Part shown: positions 33,791-41,443 of the stretch, piece after piece | Position numbering within the stretch: the first letter of the stretch is position 1 | How the letters are laid out: every line of letters starts with the position of its first letter | Source of the DNA: Gammaproteobacteria bacterium | GTDB taxonomy: Bacteria > Pseudomonadota > Gammaproteobacteria > DSM-16500 | Assembly (NCBI GenBank): GCA_025451335.1 | Contig: JANWKO010000003.1 | Coordinates: 1 to 41,443 of the forward strand | Direction: 5' to 3' | DNA length: 41,443 nt | Notes under the pieces: model-generated | Databases searched by the model: none | What the model was told of the DNA's origin: nothing | What the model saw: only the letters and a program-made list of their open reading frames with translations | Position numbers and translations under genes: made by a program

Positions 33791-35359
33791 AACTGTACCC
33801 TTAGATAAACTATCAGCTGAGACTGATGGATTACTTTGATTGACACCAAATAAACAGAATTTAAAAAGCTTGCTTCTAAACTGAGCAATGTGCCTTTCTA
33901 CAGCTGCGTAACATCGAGCTACATTTTCAGCTTCCGTGGATGTCAATAAGTTAAATTCTTTTTGCAAACCAAAAGCGGGTGAAATCCCACATATAAAAAA
34001 TGTCACCGCTATTTTGTCTTTTCCCTCTTTGTATATTATAGAAGATTTTTCACTTAATTCTCTCAGATCCATGCCTTCTCGAAGCAAAACGGGAAGCAAA
34101 AGACCAACAATATTTTCATGCGATTTTTCACATGCTAAATTGAAGGCATTTTTTAAAGAAAGATAATCAAAATCTGGGTGTAATTTTTCAACCCGAGCTA
34201 TCATCCAATCCAATGCCGCATGATTTCCGTAATATGCTGCAGCTTCAAAAGAAGTTCTTCCTTCTGGATCTTTAGCACAAAGATCTTCGCGCGAAGGTTC
34301 CAATAATGTAAAGAATTTTTTTGCATTGCTACAATGACGAATGATTAATGGCAGATATGTATTTTTCGAGTTTTTATATACGTGCAAGTTCAATAGTTTT
34401 TTAGCCAGATCAAAATCATCAAACAAACAGCAATAATGAAGAGGATTATTCCCTTTTTTATCTTTTTTTTGTTGCTCTTTATCCAGGAAAAACTCAACTC
34501 TAAGAGGCACTTGATTAAAATCAACTTTCAATATCTGATTTTTTAAAACCTTAAGTTTAGCAATCTCTGCTGAAAGCACTGATAACTCTTCTTCACACTC
34601 TAAACCTAACGGATTTTTTATGTTATCAAAATCTGTTTTTTCTTTTCTATTATTTTGTGATTTCTCCTTCCAAATATCATATGTTTTAGATAAATCACAA
34701 AATGATAAATCTTGAAACTTGATTTTTATTACTTCTAATTTCTTCTTTAATGCTGATAAAAGTTTTTGAATCGTTCTGTCTATTTCATTTGTTGGATTTT
34801 TCTTTAATTTTTTTTGATCTTTACTTTTCGTTTTCTCTGGTTGGGAAATTTGTTTAATCTTATCGTGATCTTTGCTTTGCTCTTTTTTTTCTTCCACAAG
34901 TAAAGCAACATCAGTTTCTTTTTTTGGTTTCGTCCTTTCCTTAAATCTATCAATTTGAGACTCAAAATATTCTTCAATTAGCATTTCTATCTCTTTTATA
35001 AAGACACGATGAATAAATACGCCATACCATTTGGCTACACCCAAGTTTTCTGCTGATCTTTGTAACCAAATCTTTAGATAATCCTCTAATTTACTCCATG
35101 CTCGCTCTTCAAATTCAAGTTCTAGCTCTCTTAAAGGAGGGCACTCTTCTTCCATTTTTTTGAGCCATCTTTTTTCAACCATTTTAAATTTTGCCTCAGC
35201 CCGCTCAATTGAAAGATTTACTCGTTCGATGATTCCTTGTTTAGCGTCGCTATCATTAGATTTACCTTCTTGGCTTGAAACCAAAATTAATTTTTGAGCC
35301 TTATTTTTATGCTCTAAAGTAGGAGCAAACTGTGATAAAACTGCCGTTGTTGATGTCAT
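33779..35359 (-). CDS. Ankyrin-repeat and coiled-coil protein
   Basis: The 526-residue protein has a charged, Lys/Glu-rich N-terminal half with probable coiled coils (about 45-110 and 170-300). Degenerate ankyrin repeats follow from about 305 (KKGNNPLHYCCLFDDFDLAKKLLNL; DPEGRTSFEAAAYYGNHAALDWMIA; AFNLACEKSHENIVGLLLPVL). The tail (FKFCLFGVNQSNPSVSADSLSKG) is unstructured. There is no signal peptide. GAGG precedes the ATG by about 10 bases. Ankyrin proteins with coiled coils are typical Dot/Icm effectors in Legionella and Coxiella, but export here is not shown. Confidence 0.75.
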   Translation of the reverse strand: MTSTTAVLSQFAPTLEHKNKAQKLILVSSQEGKSNDSDAKQGIIERVNLSIERAEAKFKMVEKRWLKKMEEECPPLRELELEFEERAWSKLEDYLKIWLQRSAENLGVAKWYGVFIHRVFIKEIEMLIEEYFESQIDRFKERTKPKKETDVALLVEEKKEQSKDHDKIKQISQPEKTKSKDQKKLKKNPTNEIDRTIQKLLSALKKKLEVIKIKFQDLSFCDLSKTYDIWKEKSQNNRKEKTDFDNIKNPLGLECEEELSVLSAEIAKLKVLKNQILKVDFNQVPLRVEFFLDKEQQKKDKKGNNPLHYCCLFDDFDLAKKLLNLHVYKNSKNTYLPLIIRHCSNAKKFFTLLEPSREDLCAKDPEGRTSFEAAAYYGNHAALDWMIARVEKLHPDFDYLSLKNAFNLACEKSHENIVGLLLPVLLREGMDLRELSEKSSIIYKEGKDKIAVTFFICGISPAFGLQKEFNLLTSTEAENVARCYAAVERHIAQFRSKLFKFCLFGVNQSNPSVSADSLSKGTVLTR

Positions 35360-35635
35360 AATTGATTACCTCATATCGTGCGCATATTAAAAGCTAAAAT
35401 ATGTTTATGAAAGTTAAATGTGGCATAATTTTAATCTATTTTTGCTTAAATTAGATACAGTATAAAATACAGGTTTGCAATATTCGAAAAGGGAAAAAAA
35501 TCAAATTTGGTAACATAATGAATATTTAATGAATTTTTGTATTACTTTTTTTCTACCGTATTTTGTACTATATTTTTTTTGAACTTTTCTGAGATAATTC
35601 AATTCTTTGATTCAAACAAACATTGCGAGGGTAAA

Positions 35636-36199
35636 ATGAAAATTTGTTTTCACTTAGGTTCACCAATATTTAACGAAGTAAATACAATCACTTTTTTTGG
35701 AATTATTGATAAATCGCAATTTGAATTTCTTAAATCGTCAGATAAAGATTTTACATTTGACGATTTAAATAATAATAAAAATTGGTTATTCAACTCATCC
35801 GGAGAAAAAAATTATACTGTGTCTGATTATACTATATCTGATGAACCAAGAATTTACCCTGCAAGCGATTTAACATTTTACATTTCAAGCAAATATTCTT
35901 CTTTAAATGATCTTTTCGAAGACGATAAATATTTAAAATGGAAGAAAATGATAACTAATAAATACCCTGATTTATTAGATCAATTTGCAAACGCTGAAAA
36001 AGAAGCGCAAAACAGAGAAGAACTCTATAGAATCGTGAGAGTATTAGATGAGGAAAAAACATCTCGATATAGTTTTCATATAAATGATACATATATTAAA
36101 TCATTACAGGAACGTGCGACAAAGTTACGTGGAGAATTATATCCAGAAAAAAGAGCATATGCTGAATATAAATCCGCAGGAAAAGGATATTGTATTTAA
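35636..36199 (+). CDS. Hypothetical protein
   Basis: The 187-residue protein starts MKICFHLGSPIFNEVN. The ATG at 35636 follows GAGG closely. The longer frame from a TTG at 35537 would add a hydrophobic stretch without a ribosome site and is rejected. The N-terminal half is beta-rich and the C-terminal half helical and charged (QFANAEKEAQNREELYRIVRVLDEEK). It ends GKGYCI. No family is recognised. It is closed by a strong terminator (36226-36265) and lies just before the large ankyrin gene. Confidence 0.6.
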   Translation: MKICFHLGSPIFNEVNTITFFGIIDKSQFEFLKSSDKDFTFDDLNNNKNWLFNSSGEKNYTVSDYTISDEPRIYPASDLTFYISSKYSSLNDLFEDDKYLKWKKMITNKYPDLLDQFANAEKEAQNREELYRIVRVLDEEKTSRYSFHINDTYIKSLQERATKLRGELYPEKRAYAEYKSAGKGYCI

Positions 36200-36225
36200 A
36201 ACTGGGTTTTTAAAAAGCTTCAACT

Positions 36226-36265
36226 GCCTGATAAAGCTAAATCTCTTAATAACCTAATAACCGGC
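36226..36265 (+). terminator. Intrinsic terminator after the 35636 gene
   Basis: GCCTGATAAAGC (36226-36237) pairs perfectly over 12 bp with GCTTTATCAGGC (36254-36265) and is followed by TTTTTAT. It begins 27 bases after the stop. Confidence 0.85.
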
Positions 36266-36377
36266 TTTATCAGGCTTTTTATGTTCCTCTCCGTATTTCT
36301 TCATTTTTTTGTTTAATTATAAAACATTTTAAAAACCTTTTATTTTCATCAAGTTACGTGCCGAGCCTCAACTCTAT

Positions 36378-36414
36378 TTGACAAATTATTGGTCATACCG
36401 TACAAAGTACGGTA
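36378..36414 (+). promoter_or_regulatory. Promoter with a perfect 19-bp operator-like palindrome
   Basis: TTGACA (36378-36383) is followed after 17 bases by TACAAA (36401-36406). The perfect palindrome TACCGTACAAAGTACGGTA (36396-36414) covers this -10 box. It would place a dimeric repressor on the core promoter of the 1548-residue ankyrin gene, whose ATG is 75 bases downstream. Confidence 0.65.
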
Positions 36415-36488
36415 CACAAAATGGACACTTGAGGATAAAATTTGCTCATGTTGAATATTATTAGATCATTCTAGAGGAGACTAGAAAC

Positions 36489-39400
36489 ATGCTGCGAAAC
36501 ATGCTGAAACCCGAAACAAGAGAGGAAAAATTAGCACGGAACATTTTAAAAATGAACTTGCCTATGCCTTTAAAAGCTGAAGCATTTAAACGCCCGGTTC
36601 GATCGCAAGAATCAAAAGTTGAACGAGATGCTTACTTAAAGGAATTGTATAAAGTCGATCCAATTTATGATGCCTTAGAACGTGATGAAAAAGGGAATCC
36701 TATTATAAAGGTAATCCAACTTGCGGATGGCAAAATAAAAAGAGAACTTGTACTTAATATTAATTATGAAGACCAGATTAAAAAACTTTGTCAAGCTCTA
36801 TATATATTGACTGGAAAATATAAAATAGAAGCTGGGCTGCGGTCAAATATTTCTTCATTTCCAAAACTTCACTTTGCTCGAATCACAGATCAACCCAATA
36901 AGCTACCACCGTTTGCCAAAATTAAAGAATTCCTCGAGAAAATTGTTTTTCTATTAAACAAAAAAATGATAGTAACAAAAGAAGAAATTCAAGATGAACT
37001 CTTACGAATAAAAGAAAAGAAAATTCAAGATAAAGAAGTAAAAGAATATTTAGATTTGAAATTTGGTCAAAAAGAAAAAGAAATTGAAGAATTTGAATCA
37101 CGCAAAGTTCTTGTATTGGTAATGTTATTACCAAATTTAGGAGTGTGTGATTATGGATTGGTAGGCAATTTAGATATTGCATATCAATGTCTGACATCTG
37201 ATAATTCACTTGAAAATATCATTTGCAAAATATGCACACAGTCTGTCGCTAATTTTGGAACTATGCATAAAAGCAGTCATCCAGAAATCGACCGGTTTGG
37301 CGGTGAAATACATGTGGATACTATTCTGCGAAATTTTGCTTTAGAAGAAGGTTTTCCTATAAATTCAGAGTTAGATAGAACAAAAGATGAATTTACCTTA
37401 GCCAAAATTACGCCCCATACTCTATCTCAATTATTTATGCACGTAATTAATGATTTGCAATTGCGCAGGATTGCGGAAGACCTCGCAAAAAGCGTTGAGT
37501 CAATTTATAGAAACGGATTTTCTCCGAGTTATGAAATGACTAAATATGATCAAAAGAAAATATTTTTTGCGCAAGACATTTTAAACTTAATGGGTCTTGG
37601 TATTTCTCCAGAAAAATTATTTGATTTTAGTGAAGATAGCACCAAAATGAAGTTTAATCCATTACGTGTTAAACAAGCTTTTTGGCAATATTGCCAAGGT
37701 CACGATAAGTTTGTCGATAAATCAGAATGGCAAGAAATTAAGATTTTCCCTGATTATAAAATTATCCAAGCTAAAGCTGAAAACATGGCAGATCTCGCCT
37801 GGATAGAAGACATGGATGGCAATATTGTTTCATTTGACATGCTGCCTAAAGAAGAACAAATGCGCTATTTTCTTCATTCGACAGTGCAATACGGTGTGCC
37901 AGATCGATTTAAATGGATCAATCCTACACCTTATCTATTTAATGTTTTTAAAGAAAAAGAAGATTATCTTCGTTTAGGAAAAGCATTAAGAGATGATAAT
38001 CACTGGGAAAAACATGCAAGCTTGCTTAAATCAATCTTTATGCAACGTCGCACCCATTTTGCTGAAATGATTTCTGCGATCAATGATCAAGCAACATTAT
38101 TAAAAATTCTTGATTTAGTTAATTTCAACCACTATTGGTTAAATCTCGAAATTGTTGATCCGATTTATATCCTTTCACAGGTGCAAGATAAAGATGAAAA
38201 CTTAGCGACTTGTGTTGCTATTGAACTAGGTAAGCAAAAACAGAAATTTAAAGAATTCAAATCCATTCTCAACCTAGATCCGAGCGAAAAATCAATTCCT
38301 TATATCTCTTTACTTGATGGCGCAGAATTACTTGATGGCGCAGAAAATGCGAAATCAGAATTTCAATTTATATTCAAAATGGTTTTACAAGCATATTATC
38401 CAATAGCTTATCAAAATATTGAAGATTCAACTAGCTTTTCACAAGCATTTTTACAAGCAGATAAAGAGCGACAACGCAAATTGACTAACGATCAAAATAG
38501 AATTTTTACATTAATTCATGATGGTGATCTACAAAAATTGCGTCGATTTGGTTTTCATAGCGATGTTATTAGTTTGGTTAACTGGATGCACATATTCAAG
38601 CAACAACATTTGCTTGATTATTACTATAAAAAAAGAATGAAGCTAGTCGCTACTAGAAAATGGAATGTTTCTATGCTTGAAATGATGGTCATGTTCAATC
38701 AACTTTCTGAAAACTATGAAGATGTATCCGCAATACTTGCCGTGGAGAAAGCTACCATTAAAAATGCAACTTTGCATAAAGCTGCGGAATTTGGCCTAAT
38801 AAATTGGGGTGAAGTTTTAATCGCAAATAAGGCCTATATTAATGCTCCGCACGAAGCGACTGGCGGCACACCTCTTCATGCTGCTACTCGCCACAATCAA
38901 CTGGATATGGTTAGATTTCTTATTGCACATGGAGCCAACATAAATGCAATGACAAAAATGAGTTTAACACCACTCCATCTAGCCGTTTCTGGTGGAATGT
39001 TAGAAATGGTTAATCTTTTACTTGCATCCGGTGCTGACGCAAACTCAATCATGCTTGCATATGGTCAAACACCGCTTATGGCAGCATGCCTAAAAGGGCA
39101 TACTGAAATTGCTAAAACCCTTTTGATAAATGGTGCAAATGTAAATATAGTTGATAATCAAGGTAGATCTCCATTTCAGCTAGCTATAGAAAAGGGTCAT
39201 TTGGAAATTGCTCTTCTTCTTTTTAAAAATGGAGCGGTATCAGAAAATGAAATGTCTTTATCGTTAAATAAGTTTGAATTAGTGCAACTGGAGAAACATA
39301 TTCATAAATTCTTAAAAGAAGGTCAATATGATGAAGATAAATATGATTATGTATACTATTTGCTAGCTTTGAGACCGCATATTTTGGGTAATTTAATAAT

Positions 39401-41135
39401 TACAGAAACTGGTGCTACAACAATACATCTTTTGGCAGAAACAATAAATTTGCCAATGGATTTAATTGGAAAGTTTATTCAAGACTGTAGGGCTTTTAGA
39501 CCTGGTGAATTCGTTGCACAAAGAAATCATAAAAATGAAACTCCTCTGATAATAGCGGCGAAATGTAATAATGCCACGTTTATTGAATACAGCTTAAAGA
39601 CTCCAGGTATTGTGCTATTTTATTCAGAGAATGAAATAATGGAAGTTTTGGATTTAGTTAAAGAAAATCAGGCTTTAATAAACTTATTATTAACTAACGA
39701 ATCAGATGAATCACTATTACTGTCAGCAGTTAAGTTTGAATTCTATGACACTGTCTCACAATTATTAGAAAACAAAGAATTGCTTAACCAATTGAGCAAG
39801 AAGTATTTAGCAAAAGTTTTACATCATCTGATCTCACAAAAACAATATGACCTAGCGCAACAAGTATTAGATATCAATAAAGAAATTTCTTGTGAAGATT
39901 ATCTGGATGATCAAAATTGTACATCACTCCATCTTTTAGCATCTGACTTATTTTCTCCATCTAAGCTTTTCATTCAACTATTGAAACAGTCCAAAATAGT
40001 GAATCAAGAAGATGCAAAAGGGGAATCCTGCCTTTCATTAATGATGAATACGAATAATTTCTATCTTGTAAATGAAATTTTTCGTGATTCTAAATGTGAT
40101 TTATTTTGGAAACAATTTTCAGATGAGCAAATTTCAAAGGCATTTGGTTATGCCGCGCAATCGTCGGCATGGTGTTCATTCTGTAATATTCTCATTGCTA
40201 AACGATTCCCTTTTGTCATTTCATCTTCAATAATAGATGAATTTTTAATAAAAGAAGATAGCGATAAAGAAACCATTCTTTCCAAAGCAGCCAAAAATAA
40301 AAGTGAAGGCATTCTTTATTTATTACTTCAAGAAAACATTCTTGCTCATTATAAAGCAGATCATCTTGGTCGAGTCCTTTCTTATCTGCTGCAAAATGAA
40401 TTATTTACAGAAGCTTTTAAATTGCTATCTAGCTGTAAAGATACTTCCATGTTTTTTCACGATGACTCGCTGAATTATCCTTTACATTATTTATTAAAAT
40501 CAAAAAATGCGCCGCTCAAGTTGCTCAACTTGATTCTGGAAAGAACACAAACAGTCCATGCAAAAAATGCTGAAGGAGAAACACCCATGTCACTAGCGGT
40601 TCATAATCAAAATTATGCCGCTATTGAACAAATGCTGTTAAGATGTGATCTATTAGATTCAGAAAATACAAAAATATTGTTTTTTTGGATTGAAAATACA
40701 AATCCCTCATTTACAACCAAACAAGCTATCCTAGATAAATTATCAGCCGAGGATCGAGACGGTGATGTTTTTATGAAAGCGCTTGATAAACTTAAGCCAT
40801 CTATAACGCAATTAAATTTGAATTTTTTAATCAATTTGTCCAAAAACAAAAAAGATGCGACATTTTTTATTGGTGTTATTTCATGTATTTTCAAGCATGC
40901 CAAAAACCGTGAGGAAATCGAACAATTTTTGAGAAATCTTTTTGAGCTTCAGGCAACACTTCCTTATTTTAAGACATCCGCAGGATTATTTGGTAAGTTG
41001 CGTAATAAAGGAAATAACATTTCACCGACATGGTTAGATGTTTTTCAAATAGCTAGAAACGTAGCAAATAAGCTAGAACAACCAAAAAATGTTACGGGTA
41101 GCGCTGATTTAAGCATTCCCGAGCTTAAGATATAG
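36489..41135 (+). CDS. Giant ankyrin-repeat protein
   Basis: The product has 1548 residues. Residues 1-750 are an unrecognised helical region with a charged coiled coil near 157-205 and a short duplication, LLDGAELLDGAE. A clear ankyrin block follows at about 756-920: TPLHAATRHNQLDMVRFLIAHGANIN, TPLHLAVSGGMLEMVNLLLASGADAN, TPLMAACLKGHTEIAKTLLINGANVN, SPFQLAIEKGHLEIALLLFKNGA. Degenerate repeats continue near 975, 1013, 1142 and 1327-1385. There is no signal peptide or membrane segment. GAGGAG lies 9 bases before the ATG. Size and layout are typical of secreted effectors of intracellular gammaproteobacteria, which is an inference. The small membrane-protein gene follows by 80 bases. Confidence 0.85.
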   Translation: MLRNMLKPETREEKLARNILKMNLPMPLKAEAFKRPVRSQESKVERDAYLKELYKVDPIYDALERDEKGNPIIKVIQLADGKIKRELVLNINYEDQIKKLCQALYILTGKYKIEAGLRSNISSFPKLHFARITDQPNKLPPFAKIKEFLEKIVFLLNKKMIVTKEEIQDELLRIKEKKIQDKEVKEYLDLKFGQKEKEIEEFESRKVLVLVMLLPNLGVCDYGLVGNLDIAYQCLTSDNSLENIICKICTQSVANFGTMHKSSHPEIDRFGGEIHVDTILRNFALEEGFPINSELDRTKDEFTLAKITPHTLSQLFMHVINDLQLRRIAEDLAKSVESIYRNGFSPSYEMTKYDQKKIFFAQDILNLMGLGISPEKLFDFSEDSTKMKFNPLRVKQAFWQYCQGHDKFVDKSEWQEIKIFPDYKIIQAKAENMADLAWIEDMDGNIVSFDMLPKEEQMRYFLHSTVQYGVPDRFKWINPTPYLFNVFKEKEDYLRLGKALRDDNHWEKHASLLKSIFMQRRTHFAEMISAINDQATLLKILDLVNFNHYWLNLEIVDPIYILSQVQDKDENLATCVAIELGKQKQKFKEFKSILNLDPSEKSIPYISLLDGAELLDGAENAKSEFQFIFKMVLQAYYPIAYQNIEDSTSFSQAFLQADKERQRKLTNDQNRIFTLIHDGDLQKLRRFGFHSDVISLVNWMHIFKQQHLLDYYYKKRMKLVATRKWNVSMLEMMVMFNQLSENYEDVSAILAVEKATIKNATLHKAAEFGLINWGEVLIANKAYINAPHEATGGTPLHAATRHNQLDMVRFLIAHGANINAMTKMSLTPLHLAVSGGMLEMVNLLLASGADANSIMLAYGQTPLMAACLKGHTEIAKTLLINGANVNIVDNQGRSPFQLAIEKGHLEIALLLFKNGAVSENEMSLSLNKFELVQLEKHIHKFLKEGQYDEDKYDYVYYLLALRPHILGNLIITETGATTIHLLAETINLPMDLIGKFIQDCRAFRPGEFVAQRNHKNETPLIIAAKCNNATFIEYSLKTPGIVLFYSENEIMEVLDLVKENQALINLLLTNESDESLLLSAVKFEFYDTVSQLLENKELLNQLSKKYLAKVLHHLISQKQYDLAQQVLDINKEISCEDYLDDQNCTSLHLLASDLFSPSKLFIQLLKQSKIVNQEDAKGESCLSLMMNTNNFYLVNEIFRDSKCDLFWKQFSDEQISKAFGYAAQSSAWCSFCNILIAKRFPFVISSSIIDEFLIKEDSDKETILSKAAKNKSEGILYLLLQENILAHYKADHLGRVLSYLLQNELFTEAFKLLSSCKDTSMFFHDDSLNYPLHYLLKSKNAPLKLLNLILERTQTVHAKNAEGETPMSLAVHNQNYAAIEQMLLRCDLLDSENTKILFFWIENTNPSFTTKQAILDKLSAEDRDGDVFMKALDKLKPSITQLNLNFLINLSKNKKDATFFIGVISCIFKHAKNREEIEQFLRNLFELQATLPYFKTSAGLFGKLRNKGNNISPTWLDVFQIARNVANKLEQPKNVTGSADLSIPELKI

Positions 41136-41215
41136 AAAGGTTATGAGTGGCGGCTGCTATCAGTCGTCACAGTGTAAAATGCTAAACTTCATTTAAATTA
41201 AGAGGAGACAATTTC

Positions 41216-41443
41216 ATGCAACGCAACATATTGAATGTTTTAAAACAAAATCTTAAATCATCTACTAAAACTGTCAATTTATTAAATACGCAAAAAAGAC
41301 AATTCTTTTTTCGAAGCCAAGGAGACTATGATATTTTCACACCTTTGGTTAATGCAGGACTGTGGACCGCAGCGATTGCATCAGCAGGTGTGGGAATAGC
41401 AGCTTATAGATATGGTTATAAACAGGGACTTAAAGAGACTAAA
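41216..41443 (+). CDS. Small putative membrane protein, partial (runs off the right edge)
   Basis: Seventy-six codons are visible, from an ATG at 41216 with GAGGAG 8 bases upstream to the window edge. The N-terminus (MQRNILNVLKQNLKSSTKT) is basic and amphipathic. A hydrophobic, small-residue segment follows (NAGLWTAAIASAGVGIAAYR, about residues 46-65), then a basic end (GYKQGLKETK). It is probably a single-span membrane or membrane-associated protein. The N-terminal Met-x-Arg-Asn start resembles that of the ankyrin gene (MLRN), which may be chance. Function is unknown. Confidence 0.6.
   Translation, partial: MQRNILNVLKQNLKSSTKTVNLLNTQKRQFFFRSQGDYDIFTPLVNAGLWTAAIASAGVGIAAYRYGYKQGLKETK

Noticed and set aside
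35537-35635. N-terminal extension of the 35636 gene giving a hydrophobic leader
   Set aside because: It would need a TTG without a ribosome site, while the ATG at 35636 has GAGG directly upstream.
36185-36199. C-terminal GYCI of the 35636 product as a prenylation box
   Set aside because: The Cys is second from the end, not fourth, so it is not a CaaX motif.
36922-37209. Leu-rich minus-strand open frame inside the ankyrin gene
   Set aside because: Hydrophobicity comes from complementing Lys/Glu codons of the coiled coil; no start signal.
1-41443. tRNA, rRNA, CRISPR arrays, replication origin, phage attachment sites
   Set aside because: No tRNA-like T-loop/acceptor arrangement, regularly spaced repeats, or DnaA-box cluster was recognised by eye; the short repeats seen are palindromic elements.

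Overview
The window is an AT-rich chromosomal segment of a gammaproteobacterium. Support for this comes from Fis, a DksA/TraR-type zinc-finger protein, a WaaC-type heptosyltransferase, RimK with its RimB-type partner, ATP-type PEP carboxykinase, SseB-like and AidB-like proteins. Central metabolism is mixed with long eukaryote-like proteins (a Ser/Thr kinase with a large helical tail, a WD40 propeller protein, two ankyrin-repeat proteins) and a lysine-rich histone-like protein with an AT-hook core. That mix suggests a host-associated or intracellular member of the Legionellales/Coxiella-like group. This placement is an inference from gene content, not from a marker gene. No rRNA, tRNA, CRISPR array or intact transposase gene was seen.

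Layout. 1-2.4 kb: WD40 protein with a possible frameshifted continuation running off the left edge, and a small unknown protein. 2.6-5.7 kb: a two-gene operon, an aconitase of the LeuC/LeuD-like type followed by glutaryl-CoA dehydrogenase. 5.9-8.6 kb: histone-like protein, YciI-like protein and an AidB-like acyl-CoA dehydrogenase. 8.6-11.1 kb: kinase. 11.3-14.3 kb: a type III polyketide synthase with a tocopherol-type methyltransferase, divergent from a TIGR01777 epimerase. 14.35-18.65 kb: an eroded stretch with a broken MTA/SAH nucleosidase, a tandem GrpB protein, a small membrane protein, a protein with a possible methyltransferase fold and a gutted AlbA_2 regulator. 19-20 kb: two small unknown genes. 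20-23 kb: a surface-glycan operon (2OG-Fe(II) oxygenase, heptosyltransferase, AlgJ/AlgX-like SGNH protein). 23.3-27.4 kb: acs, then ccmG-like, rimB-like and rimK. 27.4-30.7 kb: an unknown helical protein, a QEGLA/MATCAP-family peptidase, and a DksA-like gene followed by fis. 31-32.6 kb: pckA. 32.7-35.4 kb: small genes, SseB-like, an orphan MNT nucleotidyltransferase beside the stump of its partner, and an ankyrin/coiled-coil protein. 35.6-41.4 kb: an unknown protein, a 1548-residue ankyrin protein and the start of a small membrane protein.

How the genes fit together. Acs, the aconitase, GcdH, PckA and the AidB-like enzyme point to growth on acetate, amino acids or fatty acids with gluconeogenesis from TCA intermediates. 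This agrees with an amino-acid-feeding intracellular lifestyle. The long helical, ankyrin, kinase and WD40 proteins are candidate secreted effectors, but no secretion signal can be proven from sequence alone.

The most unusual non-coding signal is the number of large imperfect palindromes between genes (about 16.5, 23.1, 25.35, 28.67 and 30.9 kb, plus a fragment at 30.04 kb). The 23.1 kb element has 18-bp perfect terminal inverted repeats and an inner 26-bp perfect stem. Its arm recurs at 30.04 kb, so it belongs to a dispersed MITE/REP-like family. A perfect 19-bp palindrome overlaps the predicted -10 of the giant ankyrin gene and looks like an operator. Several pseudogenes indicate ongoing local reduction.
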